Positions 34,932-43,829 of a stretch of 64,000 nucleotides of DNA are shown here, one piece after another. The notes below the pieces were generated by a model. It was not told the origin of the DNA. It worked only from the letters and a program-made list of their open reading frames with translations, and did not search any database. Where the stretch lies: the NCBI GenBank assembly GCA_015863185.1, contig JACBXP010000003.1, forward strand, positions 109,120-173,119, in the 5' to 3' direction. Numbering within the stretch: the first letter of the stretch is position 1; each line of letters begins with the position of its first letter. This DNA comes from Aerococcaceae bacterium DSM 111020 (GTDB taxonomy: Bacteria > Bacillota > Bacilli > Lactobacillales > Aerococcaceae). Position numbers and translations under genes: made by a program.

Positions 34932-35534
34932 TTATTCACTGACAAATTCATCTTTCGTCATAAAATCGGTATTCTCTGACTGTAATTCTTCCAATATACT
35001 CTGTTCAGTCTGGGGATTATCTTTAATTCGTTTGGAAAGAAATCCACCTTGGATATATTTTGCTTCAGATGAATAGTAAAACGCATGCGGACTTAATTCA
35101 TCAATCGCTTCATACAATTTTCTTTCAGCTGATCGTGGTGTCATCGCCATTAAAATGAGTCTGCCACCATCACGCCCATAGCCCGATTGAATGGTTACAC
35201 CATATCCTAGTGTCCTTAAATTCTCTGCTAAAGTATGGTCCATAGAATTCGTGATAATATGGACGACTGAATAACCCAACGCGAGTTTATCCTCGATTAG
35301 CATGCCAATATATATACCAATACCGTATCCTATAGCATAAGCCACTAAGTAGACTGGATTGGAAAGATATTGCATCACCATTGAAAGGCCTAGTGTATAA
35401 ATAATAATCTCAATCATTGAGATGAATGGGGCTAATTTCCGATAGCCACGCAACACTAAAATTGTTCGAATCGTATTTAATGTAATGTAAAGTAAATTGA
35501 TAAAAAATATTTGTCCTAAGATTAACCAGTTCAT
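34932..35534 (-). CDS. UPF0316/DUF2179 membrane protein
   Basis: This 200-residue protein has three N-terminal helices (about residues 3-22, 35-60 and 63-82), the UPF0316 sequence NTIRTILVLRGYRKLAPFIS, and a soluble DUF2179-type domain with HAFYYSSEAKYIQGG. This domain also occurs at the C-terminus of YitT proteins. Function is unknown. The C-terminal 25 residues are acidic. Confidence 0.85.
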   Translation of the reverse strand: MNWLILGQIFFINLLYITLNTIRTILVLRGYRKLAPFISMIEIIIYTLGLSMVMQYLSNPVYLVAYAIGYGIGIYIGMLIEDKLALGYSVVHIITNSMDHTLAENLRTLGYGVTIQSGYGRDGGRLILMAMTPRSAERKLYEAIDELSPHAFYYSSEAKYIQGGFLSKRIKDNPQTEQSILEELQSENTDFMTKDEFVSE

Positions 35535-35691
35535 TGAGTCACTCCCTTACTTTTTCTGATTCCATCTTAACATATTCATTGATGGTTTCCATGAATCTGA
35601 TTAATAATCATAATGTTTCATTAAATTCATTTGCTTTAATGTATTTAAACAGTTATACTGTAGCAAATCATATTATATATAAGGAGTTATT

Positions 35692-36636
35692 ATGCTTAAA
35701 TATATTAATAAAGTTCCAGCAGGAACATTTTTAGTTCCTCTCATTATTTCAATGATTTGTTATACTTTTTGGCCAGATATGACTCGAATCGGGGGGATTA
35801 CTGAGACTGTATTTTCTGGTGATTATCAGAATTTTATTGTCGGGGCACTGTGTCTTTTCTCTGGTACTGGAATTAACCTTAAAACCGTCGGTAGCATGTT
35901 GAAACGACAAGGTGTCCTATTGATTGTCAAATTTATTATGGCTTTAATTCTAGGACTTGGTTTCCTTTATTTTATTGGAATCGAAGGTCTATGGGGTATT
36001 AGTGGCTTAGCATTTGTTGTGGTCATCTCTAGTATCAATCCGGCTGTCTATCTATCAATCGCCACAGATTATGGAACCTTAGACGATCAAGGTGCCTATG
36101 GGGTTACAGGGTTGTTCTCCATTCCTTTTGTTCCGATGTTAATCTTTGGTATCTATTTCTCTGGTGGAATCAGTCAAATGGATTGGACCCCAGTCATCTC
36201 GACGCTGATTCCTTTAGCTATCGGCGTGGCTCTAGGTAATATAGATCAAGGCTTTAAAGCAATGTTCGTTCCGGGAGTTGCGGCGAGTTTACCTTTACTT
36301 GGGTGGAATATTGGTCAATCCTCGAATCTCTTTGATGCTTTAGAATCTGGTCTCTATGGGATTATACTGACACTTTTCTTCCTACTTACTTGTTTAATTC
36401 TGTATTTTACAGATACTGTTTTATTAAAAAATGATGGGGTCATCGCTTTAGCTATGTTCAATGTGGCCGGGCTTTCTGTTTCAACACCAGCTATTCTAGC
36501 GAGTATGTATCCGGCATTAGAAGGAGATATGGTTGCCGCAACCGCTCAAGTTCTTACCGCATGCGTATTAACAAGTATTCTATCTCCTATCTTATCCGGC
36601 AGAAGATATACATCACTTTATCAAGAAAATAGATAG
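35692..36636 (+). CDS. kdgT: 2-keto-3-deoxygluconate permease
   Basis: This 314-residue hydrophobic protein has about ten predicted helices. It starts INKVPAGTFLVPL, typical of KdgT, and contains FSGTGINLKTVGSML and SINPAVYLSIATDYG. KdgT imports 2-keto-3-deoxygluconate from pectin breakdown by proton symport. No kdgK/kdgA genes are adjacent. The ATG follows AAGGAG, and a strong terminator follows the gene. Confidence 0.9.
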   Translation: MLKYINKVPAGTFLVPLIISMICYTFWPDMTRIGGITETVFSGDYQNFIVGALCLFSGTGINLKTVGSMLKRQGVLLIVKFIMALILGLGFLYFIGIEGLWGISGLAFVVVISSINPAVYLSIATDYGTLDDQGAYGVTGLFSIPFVPMLIFGIYFSGGISQMDWTPVISTLIPLAIGVALGNIDQGFKAMFVPGVAASLPLLGWNIGQSSNLFDALESGLYGIILTLFFLLTCLILYFTDTVLLKNDGVIALAMFNVAGLSVSTPAILASMYPALEGDMVAATAQVLTACVLTSILSPILSGRRYTSLYQENR

Positions 36637-36648
36637 TTTGTATAAACA

Positions 36649-36679
36649 AAAAACCGAGAACTTAGCGTTCTCGGTTTTT
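36649..36679. terminator. Bidirectional terminator of kdgT and the PepSY gene
   Basis: AAAAACCGAGAAC and GTTCTCGGTTTTT surround TTAGC. Confidence 0.9.
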
Positions 36680-36688
36680 AAAATATTA

Positions 36689-37261
36689 TTAAGCGTCTGT
36701 ATCCACTTTTAAGACTTCACCATTGGTTGCATCAATTTTAACTTCAGCTTCTTGGTCGTTTTGATCATCATCAAATTCAACTTCCCAAACCATCACATTA
36801 CGCTCTGTATCAAAGTCAAGCGTCCAATTTGTTGGTGTTTCCAATTGGGCTTCTCCTTTAGCGATATCTGTGGCTTCATCAATTGAAATAGCTTTTATTA
36901 AATCTAATAAATCATCTAATTGATTTGTATCATCATCTTCTTCACGTTCAGTGATTGCTTTATCTTTTGAGTTATAAGTGATTTGATATTCTTTGTCTTC
37001 GGTTTTACCATCAATATCAATATCATAACCTTGACCATTTTCTAACTCGACATCGATTTCTTCGATTCCAACATCAGGGAATTCTTGTTCAAAAGCAGCA
37101 ACTGCTTCATCCACAGCTGTTTGTAATTCAGTACGTGAATCTTCTTGTGCTAAACCAAAGTAATTTGTATTGATATCAGATGATTCGTTCGCTAAGACAC
37201 TCGGTGTAAATATTGCACCCATTAAACTTAATGCGACAAAACTTTTAAGCATTTTTTTCAT
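36689..37261 (-). CDS. Secreted PepSY-domain protein
   Basis: This 190-residue protein has a signal peptide (MKKMLKSFVALSLMGAIFTP, cut probably after VLANE or ALA-type sequence near residue 25). Two PepSY-like units follow: residues about 40-95 (AFEQEFPDVGIEEIDVELEN) and 120-190 (ISIDEATDIAKGEAQLETP, WEVEFDDDQNDQEAEVKIDA). PepSY domains often inhibit peptidases. The mature protein is strongly acidic. It appears monocistronic. Confidence 0.82.
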   Translation of the reverse strand: MKKMLKSFVALSLMGAIFTPSVLANESSDINTNYFGLAQEDSRTELQTAVDEAVAAFEQEFPDVGIEEIDVELENGQGYDIDIDGKTEDKEYQITYNSKDKAITEREEDDDTNQLDDLLDLIKAISIDEATDIAKGEAQLETPTNWTLDFDTERNVMVWEVEFDDDQNDQEAEVKIDATNGEVLKVDTDA

Positions 37262-37365
37262 TTGATATCACTCCTATAATTATATTATACTGGCTTATCG
37301 TTTTTTAGCAAACAATATGACTACCTATATAAAACGCCCTATCCTATTGATAAAGCGCGGTAAAA

Positions 37366-37590
37366 TTACTTATTAGCATCTGCATCATCAACAACATCAT
37401 ATTCAAATATATGAAGTGACATTGATTCGATTGGCAGGTTCTTTTTATTTGATGAAAGCTGATTCTCAGTGATGGGCCCACATATTCCTGTTTCCCAATC
37501 ACAGATCATCCCAGAATCACCTAATTGTTTAAGTGGCTTAATCTTAACTTTTGATGTGTTCAAATTTGTGGCACCTCTCTTCTTACTCAA
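37366..37590 (-). CDS. Small unrecognised protein beside an OFA-family transporter
   Basis: This 74-residue protein has a basic N-terminus and a central CDWETGICGPI with two Cys. I do not recognise the family. It begins 17 bp after the MFS gene on the same strand, which suggests an operon, but no clear ribosome site stands before its ATG. No membrane segment or signal is visible. It may be a small accessory protein or a remnant. Confidence 0.4.
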   Translation of the reverse strand: MSKKRGATNLNTSKVKIKPLKQLGDSGMICDWETGICGPITENQLSSNKKNLPIESMSLHIFEYDVVDDADANK

Positions 37591-37607
37591 GCTTAAAAAT
37601 CTAAATA

Positions 37608-38884
37608 CTACCCTTTGGTCACGCCGTCAGCGTATATATGCGCACGTTTATGGGCAATAAACCAAAAGATACCTGTAAGTAAAGCAAAGACAATATTCAG
37701 AATCCAAGCCCATGAGTATGTACCAGTGAAGTCATAAATAAATGACACTAATAAAGGACCTAAGGCTGCTCCTATTTGCATCCCTGACTGGACATAACCA
37801 TAAGCTTCCCCGTATCGGTCACGATTAAAGATTGATGAAGTAATCAGAGGTGGCAGGACTGTACCAATGGCAAGTCCTAAACCAAACACAATTGCCAACA
37901 TCCATGGTCCCCAAGATTGGCCAGCAAATAACATAAAAACGAAACTCAAAGCGAGTGACCTTGCCCCCACGATAAGGGACAAGTAGATACCGTATTTATC
38001 TGCTATTCTACCCAATAACAATTTACCAAAGACACCGAGTAAGAGATAAAGTGAAACGACTGTTCCTGCTACTTCCACTCCCGCTGCTTCTTGTAAGGCT
38101 GGTGGGAACTGTAAAGTTGCACCATTCGATAACCCATTCTTGATGGTCCCTAACATTAAGAAAATAAAAAAGCTTGATGTAATCGATGCACTAATTGGCA
38201 ATGCAACATCCAATGAATAATTCGCTTGTTTTTCATTTATGTTTCCCGTCATCATGGCCTTTATGACCATATGGTGTCATGACAATATCTTCTGGTTTTA
38301 AATGAATGAGAAAGAATCCTGAAATAATCGCAATAACTAGAATAATCAGTGCATACATTCTGTATGAACTTCTCCAACCATAATTGGCGATGAAACGACT
38401 GATCATCACACTTAGAATGGCTCCCCCACCAGATATACCAGAAACAGCAATCGAAGTGGCTAAACCACGCTTTTCTTGGAACCAGTTATTAATCAACATC
38501 TTCATTGGGATTTGAGCCGTTGTAATGTAAGCAATTCCGACAATAAATGCTAAAACATAAAAATGAAATTGATTTTGAGCCAGTGAATAGCCAAATACTC
38601 CCAATGAAAATGCAATTGCAGCAATTGTCCAAATGCGTTTGAAATTATATTTTGTTAGGAAACGCGAAACAACCGGCCCAAGAAAAAACCCCCACCGCTT
38701 GAGTAATGGTCCCCAAAAATGAAAAAGCAGTCCTCGAGAACCCTAAATCATTGGTTACAGCGATCTGCCAACTATTTGATAATGAGTTTACGATTGGCAC
38801 ATAAACACCTAGTACCAGTGTCGCCACAATCAGTATTACCCATGCATAATGAAACTTACCTTCTTTATTATTTTGTTTAGTCAT
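37608..38884 (-). pseudogene. OFA-family MFS transporter with two frameshifts
   Basis: Three consecutive pieces make one protein of about 425 residues with twelve helices. They are FHYAWVILIVATLVLGVYVP (start), then after a shift at the C5/A6 tract 38683-38693 SRFLTKYNFKRIWT and WFQEKRGLATSIAVSGISGG, then after a second shift within 38233-38270 the last six helices with GRIADKYGIYLS. The sequence fits the oxalate/formate antiporter branch. One extra base in the homopolymer explains the first break. Assembly error, phase variation or decay are all possible. Confidence 0.8.
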
Positions 38885-39028
38885 ATACTTCTCCTTTATA
38901 TTTGTTATTTAAATGTTACCTCCCTATAACATATCGATATATTTAATCATAATTTTTTATCGTTAATTTGTCAAAATAAGCGTCCTAAAACATAAATAAA
39001 ATACCAATTTTTTATGGTCAACATTAAA

Positions 39029-39055
39029 AAGACCAGCCATTGCTGACTGATCTTG
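39029..39055 (-). terminator. Terminator of the branched-chain amino acid binding-protein gene
   Basis: AGACCAGCC and GCTGACTGATCT pair imperfectly around ATT, with a T run on the minus strand. Confidence 0.7.
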
Positions 39056-39061
39056 ATTGAA

Positions 39062-40234
39062 TTATTCTACTTTACTTCCATCGACTTCAAAGGTATCGAC
39101 AATTTCGCCACCTACCATTTTACGCATCGGAGCACTGTTGGCTGGATTATGATCTTCATCAAATTCGACTAGTCCGGTCAATCCTTGATAATTTGTATCC
39201 GCTAAAGCTTGTGAGACTGCTTCATAATCTGTAGAACCAGCTCTTTCCATCGCTTCCGCTAATACAAAGACTGAGTCATAACCAAAAGCGGCAAAGGTAT
39301 CAGGTGTTTTATTGAATTTTTCTTGATAAGCTTTCACAAATGCTTGTGATTGTTCATCTTCGGCACCTGGATAAAATTGCGAAGTGTAATAAATATCGTT
39401 CGCATTTTCTTGTCCCGCTAATTCCACAAGTGTTTCTGTTGCGAAGCCATGCCCAGAAAATACAGGCTGATCCAATCCAAATTCACGAGCTTGTTTAATA
39501 AACAATCCACCTTCAGTATAGAAAGCAGGCATGTAAATTATATCAAAGTCTTGAGCCATTAAATTCGTTACAATTGCAGAAAAATCCTGCTCCCCACCTT
39601 GATAGAATTCCTCAGTGACAATTTCTCCTCCTAAGCGCTCAAATTCGACTTTAAAAGGTTCCGCTTGTCCCGTTGAATAATCATTCGAAGTATCGGTGAT
39701 AACTACCGCACGACGTGCATCCATCTCATCAAAAGCAAAACGCGCTGACGCATTAGCTTGATAAGTGTAGGTAAAGGCTAGACGATAAACATTTTCAATA
39801 ACACTGCCATCTTCTCTAAAAGTCGTATCATCTGCCGTTGCTGCCGGAATAATTGTCGTTATTCCTGCTTCATCAATGATCGGTTTTTGGGCATTTACCA
39901 TATCAGTAGCACCGGGTCCAACAATAGCTGCTACACCTTCATTGACCATTCTGGAAGCAACAGAAGCAGTTTCTGTTTTGTCTGATTTGTTATCAATCGA
40001 CTGCATTTCCACTGGACGTCCCAGAATGCCACCTTGTTCATTCAAATCTTCAATAGCTAATTCTGTTCCTTCAGTCAAAGCCACTCCATATGAACTGGAA
40101 TAGCCAGATAATTCATAATTGGCACCGATAACAATTGGCTCCTCTTGTGCTTGAACCACTGATGTCGCAGGTAATATTGCACTCCCCAAAGTCATACTTG
40201 CGATTAAGTAAGACAATACTTTTCTAAACTTCAT
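39062..40234 (-). CDS. ABC transporter substrate-binding protein, branched-chain amino acid type
   Basis: The mature protein is a type I periplasmic-binding fold (PIVIGANYELSGYSSSYG, GVAAIVGPGATDMV, VVITDTSNDYSTGQ, FAAFGYDSVFVLAEAM). The ATG at 40234 (MKFRKVLSYLIASMTLG, a signal peptide cut near VQAQE) follows AGAGGGAAG and is preferred over an upstream in-frame Met. No Cys lipobox is obvious. No permease or ATPase gene of a liv system is nearby, so it is an orphan here. Its leader carries an Ile/Leu attenuator. Confidence 0.88.
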   Translation of the reverse strand: MKFRKVLSYLIASMTLGSAILPATSVVQAQEEPIVIGANYELSGYSSSYGVALTEGTELAIEDLNEQGGILGRPVEMQSIDNKSDKTETASVASRMVNEGVAAIVGPGATDMVNAQKPIIDEAGITTIIPAATADDTTFREDGSVIENVYRLAFTYTYQANASARFAFDEMDARRAVVITDTSNDYSTGQAEPFKVEFERLGGEIVTEEFYQGGEQDFSAIVTNLMAQDFDIIYMPAFYTEGGLFIKQAREFGLDQPVFSGHGFATETLVELAGQENANDIYYTSQFYPGAEDEQSQAFVKAYQEKFNKTPDTFAAFGYDSVFVLAEAMERAGSTDYEAVSQALADTNYQGLTGLVEFDEDHNPANSAPMRKMVGGEIVDTFEVDGSKVE

Positions 40235-40265
40235 ATACTTCCCTCTTTTCCCTTTTTTCACTAAT

Positions 40266-40291
40266 AAAAAAAGGACCACATAAAGTGGTCC
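40266..40291 (-). terminator. Attenuator terminator before the binding-protein gene
   Basis: GGACCAC and GTGGTCC surround five bases, and seven T follow on the minus strand. An alternative AAGTCC/GGACTT hairpin (40294-40299 and 40315-40320) lies just upstream and could act in the switch. Confidence 0.85.
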
Positions 40292-40349
40292 CTAAGTCCC
40301 ACCCATTACGAATAGGACTTAATCTAATGGCATAGATCAAATCCTGGTA

Positions 40350-40388
40350 TCAAATGATTAAAATAATAATGTTCATTTGATTTTGCAT
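40350..40388 (-). CDS. Ile/Leu-rich leader peptide
   Basis: The 12-codon frame reads MQNQMNIIILII. Its ATG follows AAAGGAAGAA, about 30 nt after a promoter with TTGCAT and TTTAAT 17 nt apart (near 40425-40453). A terminator sits about 60 nt downstream. This is the layout of ribosome-mediated attenuation: stalling at Ile/Leu codons would favour readthrough into the binding-protein gene. It is too short for a T-box stem I, and no T-box motif is present. Confidence 0.65.
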   Translation of the reverse strand: MQNQMNIIILII

Positions 40389-40510
40389 GGGGGTTCTTCC
40401 TTTCAAATTAGTGATTGATAGTATTAAAACACATCTATCATTAAAATGCAATCTTTTTCTCATTTTTTTATCATTTTATCTGAAAAGTTTCGGTTTAAGA
40501 TGCTTGCATA

Positions 40511-40545
40511 AAAAAACACTATTTCAAGATGAAATAGTGTTTTTT
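40511..40545 (-). terminator. Terminator of the polar amino-acid ABC pair
   Basis: AAAACACTATTTC and GAAATAGTGTTTT surround AAGAT, with flanking A and T runs. Confidence 0.9.
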
Positions 40546-40548
40546 ATT

Positions 40549-41364
40549 TTATTCATTACTTTGCATTTCTGCATTTAATTCAGTATATTCTTTAAATATT
40601 TCTTCAATTTCACCAGATTCTACAACTTCCTGCACAACTTCATTCATCACTGCTAATAATTCTTCATTATTTTTGTGCGTTATCATTGCGAAACCATTAT
40701 CGTCTTGTTCAAGCTCAACTCCGTCAACTTGAGCGATCGCGTCTGCATTTTGGGCAACGAATTCTCCAACCACAATCACATCCATCATAACAGCATCCAC
40801 ACGACCTGTTTTTAGTGCTTCCACTAAATCCCCATTTTTATTCATTGAGATAATTTCAGCGTCGGGATATTCTTCTTTTGCTAAACTTTCCTGAATGGTA
40901 CCTTTTTGTACACCGATCACTTTTTCAGCAAAATCTTCCGGGTTTGAATATTGATCAACCGCATCTTTTGGTACTACAAATGCTGTTTTAGATTGGTAAT
41001 ATGAATCAGAGAAATTAACAACTTTCTCACGTTCTTCATTACTTGTCATCCCTGCAGCCGCGAAGTCAACGCGTCCTGAAGTTACTTGAGTTACAATTGA
41101 TTCGAAAGAAGTGTCTTGTATTTCTAGTTCGACTCCCAGTTTATCCGCCACTTTTTGAGCAAGTGTAGGATCAATACCAACAATGGTCAGTTTTCCGTCT
41201 TGCATGATCGTCCATTCAAAAGGCGGAAAATCGGCACTCGTTGCCATTGTAATCTTTCCATCCTCTTTAATATCATCAAGTGAACGTTGGGCAGATATTG
41301 TTAAAGGCGAAATAGCAAAAAGCATCGTTGCGATAATAAGGGTTAATTTTTTAATAGTTTTCAT
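40549..41364 (-). CDS. Amino-acid ABC transporter substrate-binding protein
   Basis: This 271-residue SBP_bac_3-type protein has a signal peptide (MKTIKKLTLIIATMLFAISP), then GKITMATSADFPPFEW, GIDPTLAQKVADKLGVELEI and SGRVDFAAAGMTSNEERE, all typical of polar amino-acid binding proteins. The ligand cannot be named from these. It follows the permease gene by 15 bp. The pair is controlled by a T-box, so the ligand is probably the amino acid that the T-box senses. Confidence 0.92.
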   Translation of the reverse strand: MKTIKKLTLIIATMLFAISPLTISAQRSLDDIKEDGKITMATSADFPPFEWTIMQDGKLTIVGIDPTLAQKVADKLGVELEIQDTSFESIVTQVTSGRVDFAAAGMTSNEEREKVVNFSDSYYQSKTAFVVPKDAVDQYSNPEDFAEKVIGVQKGTIQESLAKEEYPDAEIISMNKNGDLVEALKTGRVDAVMMDVIVVGEFVAQNADAIAQVDGVELEQDDNGFAMITHKNNEELLAVMNEVVQEVVESGEIEEIFKEYTELNAEMQSNE

Positions 41365-41379
41365 GGTTAATATCCTTTC

Positions 41380-42024
41380 TTAATTGTAACGTGTGAGTCT
41401 ATCTTCTAAACGAGTCATTACTTGAGAAATTGTAAAAGTCAAAATAAAATAAATTAATGCGGTAAATAATAAAGGGGTGAATGTCGTATAAGTTGCTCCC
41501 CTAACCGTATCTGAGGCAAACATCAAATCTTTGATCCCTAAAACGGATACGATAGAAGTTTCTTTAATCAATACCGCAAATTCATTTCCAATCGTTGGTA
41601 AAATATGCTTGAATGCTTGTGGAAAGATAATCTTTTGATAAGCTGTGCGTCGTGGCAAGCCCAGAGCACGTCCTGCTTCCATTTGACCTTTATCAATAGA
41701 TTGAATTCCACTACGAATGATTTCACTCATATATGCCACCGAGTTAATCGTAATTGCTAAGACCGCTGATACGAAATCATCTAAATATATTCCTAACATA
41801 GGCAAACCAAAGTAAACAATATAAATTTGAACCAATAAAGGCGTTCCTCTAATCACTTCAACATAAGTTCGTGCAATGCCACTCAATATTTTATTATCTG
41901 AGATACGCATCAGAGCCATCAATCCACCTATCGGTAATGAAATTAATACAGAGACAAATGCGAGCTGAATCGTATACCAAGCACCACTCATAAAGAGTGA
42001 AAAATATTCTGAAATAATTGCCAA
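41380..42024 (-). CDS. Amino-acid ABC transporter permease
   Basis: This 214-residue His/Glu/Gln/Arg-type permease has about five helices and the EAA loop EAGRALGLPRRTAYQKIIFPQA, which contacts the ATPase. It reads YFSLFMSGAWYTIQLAFVSV at the start and VIRGTPLLVQIYIVYFGLP. It is first in a two-gene operon with the binding protein. No ATP-binding subunit is encoded next to it, so the ATPase must be shared or lie elsewhere. Confidence 0.93.
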   Translation of the reverse strand: MAIISEYFSLFMSGAWYTIQLAFVSVLISLPIGGLMALMRISDNKILSGIARTYVEVIRGTPLLVQIYIVYFGLPMLGIYLDDFVSAVLAITINSVAYMSEIIRSGIQSIDKGQMEAGRALGLPRRTAYQKIIFPQAFKHILPTIGNEFAVLIKETSIVSVLGIKDLMFASDTVRGATYTTFTPLLFTALIYFILTFTISQVMTRLEDRLTRYN

Positions 42025-42121
42025 ATTATCACCTTGCCTTCTAAATAATATAATAATTACAAAATACCTCGTTAATATTCGCCATTCATCAATAAATAAT
42101 AATTAAACTTTTGTTTAAAAT

Positions 42122-42345
42122 AAAAAACCGCCTCTTTTAGACAATAGTCTAAAAAGAGACGGATAATCCGCGGTACCACTCTAGTTAACTCCACACTCAT
42201 TGCTTCATTCACTCAATTTGATAACGCTATGACAGCGAAGCAAGCTATTGATTCACCTGCTTGTCTCCTGAGTGCGGTTCAATAATGTTGATCTAATTGG
42301 CTTCCACTCTGCCCAATCTCGCTGTATCTCGTCATTTTCTACTCT
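42122..42345 (-). promoter_or_regulatory. T-box leader of the amino-acid ABC operon
   Basis: The minus strand carries TAGAGTGGTACCGCGGAT (motif near 42168-42180), followed by a terminator with arms CCGCCTCTTTTAGAC and GTCTAAAAAGAGACGG (42128-42162) and a T run. Stem I sequence with GGGCAGAGTGGAAGCC lies toward 42300. The specifier could not be fixed by eye; GAACCGCACTC near its expected place leaves several readings. Confidence 0.9.
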
Positions 42346-42422
42346 CTCAGTCGTTGACAAATATTAACTTAAAATTGATTTTAACAAGTTCATTCCAACT
42401 TGTCAACAAAATTAGAAAATTA

Positions 42423-42965
42423 TTAAAAAATAATGTAATCTTCCCAACCTAACCAATGTAATATTCCATTCTTAGGGAAATATAACAGTAATCCTGCCAC
42501 AATATTAAAGATTAATGTTGGTGCTAATCGGGTGGTCAAGAATGTTAAGATGTCCATCTGATTAACACCTATTTGATTATAAAAAAGATAAATTACCGTG
42601 TCTAATAATGTAATTACCACTACAAACAGCATCATTTGTACAATGGCATTTTTTGGTAAGTATGGCTTGATTTTAACTATCAAATAAGCGATTAAAAAAT
42701 ATAGAAATGCATTCACGCCAAGTATCGTTGTATTATAGCTATCATAAAATAATCCAAATAAAAAACTATACATAAGTATCCAGCTATCTCTGAAATAAAA
42801 AGCAAACACAACAATAAAATACAAGGTAATATGAGAAACGACAATTTGATTATTAGCTAGAAAAGCCGTTGGAAAAATAGCTGGTAAAGCCGCATCAATA
42901 ATTGTTGTGACCAATAAGATAAGTGGAATGGTCCATCGGAGTTTTTGCCAACGATTTGCCATCAT
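42423..42965 (-). CDS. mreD: Rod shape-determining protein MreD
   Basis: This 180-residue membrane protein has five hydrophobic segments and the MreD pattern FLFGLFYDSYNTTILGVNAFLYFLIAYL. It follows mreC with a one-base overlap. MreD, with MreC and MreB, organises lateral wall synthesis. Confidence 0.9.
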   Translation of the reverse strand: MMANRWQKLRWTIPLILLVTTIIDAALPAIFPTAFLANNQIVVSHITLYFIVVFAFYFRDSWILMYSFLFGLFYDSYNTTILGVNAFLYFLIAYLIVKIKPYLPKNAIVQMMLFVVVITLLDTVIYLFYNQIGVNQMDILTFLTTRLAPTLIFNIVAGLLLYFPKNGILHWLGWEDYIIF

Positions 42966-43810
42966 TATTGATCACTCTGCCCTTCTTGACGAATTACGGT
43001 AACAAATCGAATATCCGTCATTTCACCAGCGGGGATAACTTCTACGATTTGTGACAATCCATGTTCATCCATATATGCATCAGCCACTTCTCCGATAAGT
43101 AAAGAACTCGGTATGACTCCACCCAGACCAGATGTTATAACCATATCACCAGGCTCTATTTCTGCCGTTGGATCCACTTGAGTCATTATATAATTTCCTT
43201 TTGAAGGATCGTAGGAATCAATAATTCCGATCGCTGAGCCACCCTCTTCATCCGTCTGGATGCGGGCAGATACTTTACTCGCTGTAGCCTGTTGTGTCGT
43301 TAATAATAAAACTTTTGAGCTATGTGAATTGACTTCAATTACCCGACCAATCAAACCATTTCCTGCCATTACGGCCATATCTTTTTCGATGCCCTGATTT
43401 GATCCGACATCAATCATTAAAGTTTCTTGCCATCGATCTGGATTTCGTGAAATGACGGTCCCATTAGAAATGGTATATTGACTCAAAATTTGATTCAAAT
43501 CCAATGTTTGTCTTAATCGTTCACTTTCAGTTTCTAAGTCAGCCACACGAACTTGTAATTCATCAATCTCATCAATTTTCAGCTTTAAATGTTGGTTCTC
43601 TTCAAAAGTATTCACCAAATTATCTACTGAATCAACAAAATGAACGAGACCATTCACAGGCTTGGAAAACACTCTACCAATCCAAGCGCCCGTATTATTT
43701 ACAGCCCCTGTAAACACATTTCCTGAACCATTGACCATTGTAAAGCTAATTAACGAGACAATCGCAATCGCCGACAATAGGATTCCGATTAATTTTTTGT
43801 TATTTAACAA
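42965..43810 (-). CDS. mreC: Rod shape-determining protein MreC
   Basis: This 281-residue protein has one N-terminal helix (about residues 8-27), a coiled coil (about 62-98, NTFEENQHLKLKIDEIDEL) and a beta-rich domain with VISRNPDRWQETLMIDVGSNQGI and VITSGLGGVIPSSLLIGEV. It is anchored outside the membrane and links MreB to the wall machinery. It sits between mreB and mreD. Confidence 0.94.
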   Translation of the reverse strand: MLNNKKLIGILLSAIAIVSLISFTMVNGSGNVFTGAVNNTGAWIGRVFSKPVNGLVHFVDSVDNLVNTFEENQHLKLKIDEIDELQVRVADLETESERLRQTLDLNQILSQYTISNGTVISRNPDRWQETLMIDVGSNQGIEKDMAVMAGNGLIGRVIEVNSHSSKVLLLTTQQATASKVSARIQTDEEGGSAIGIIDSYDPSKGNYIMTQVDPTAEIEPGDMVITSGLGGVIPSSLLIGEVADAYMDEHGLSQIVEVIPAGEMTDIRFVTVIRQEGQSDQ

Positions 43811-43829
43811 TGTACATCCTCTTTCTATC

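Noticed and set aside
40258..40453. T-box leader before the branched-chain amino acid binding-protein gene
   Set aside because: GGGTGGGAC resembles part of the T-box motif, but CCGCG is absent and the leader is too short for stem I; the leader peptide explains it better.
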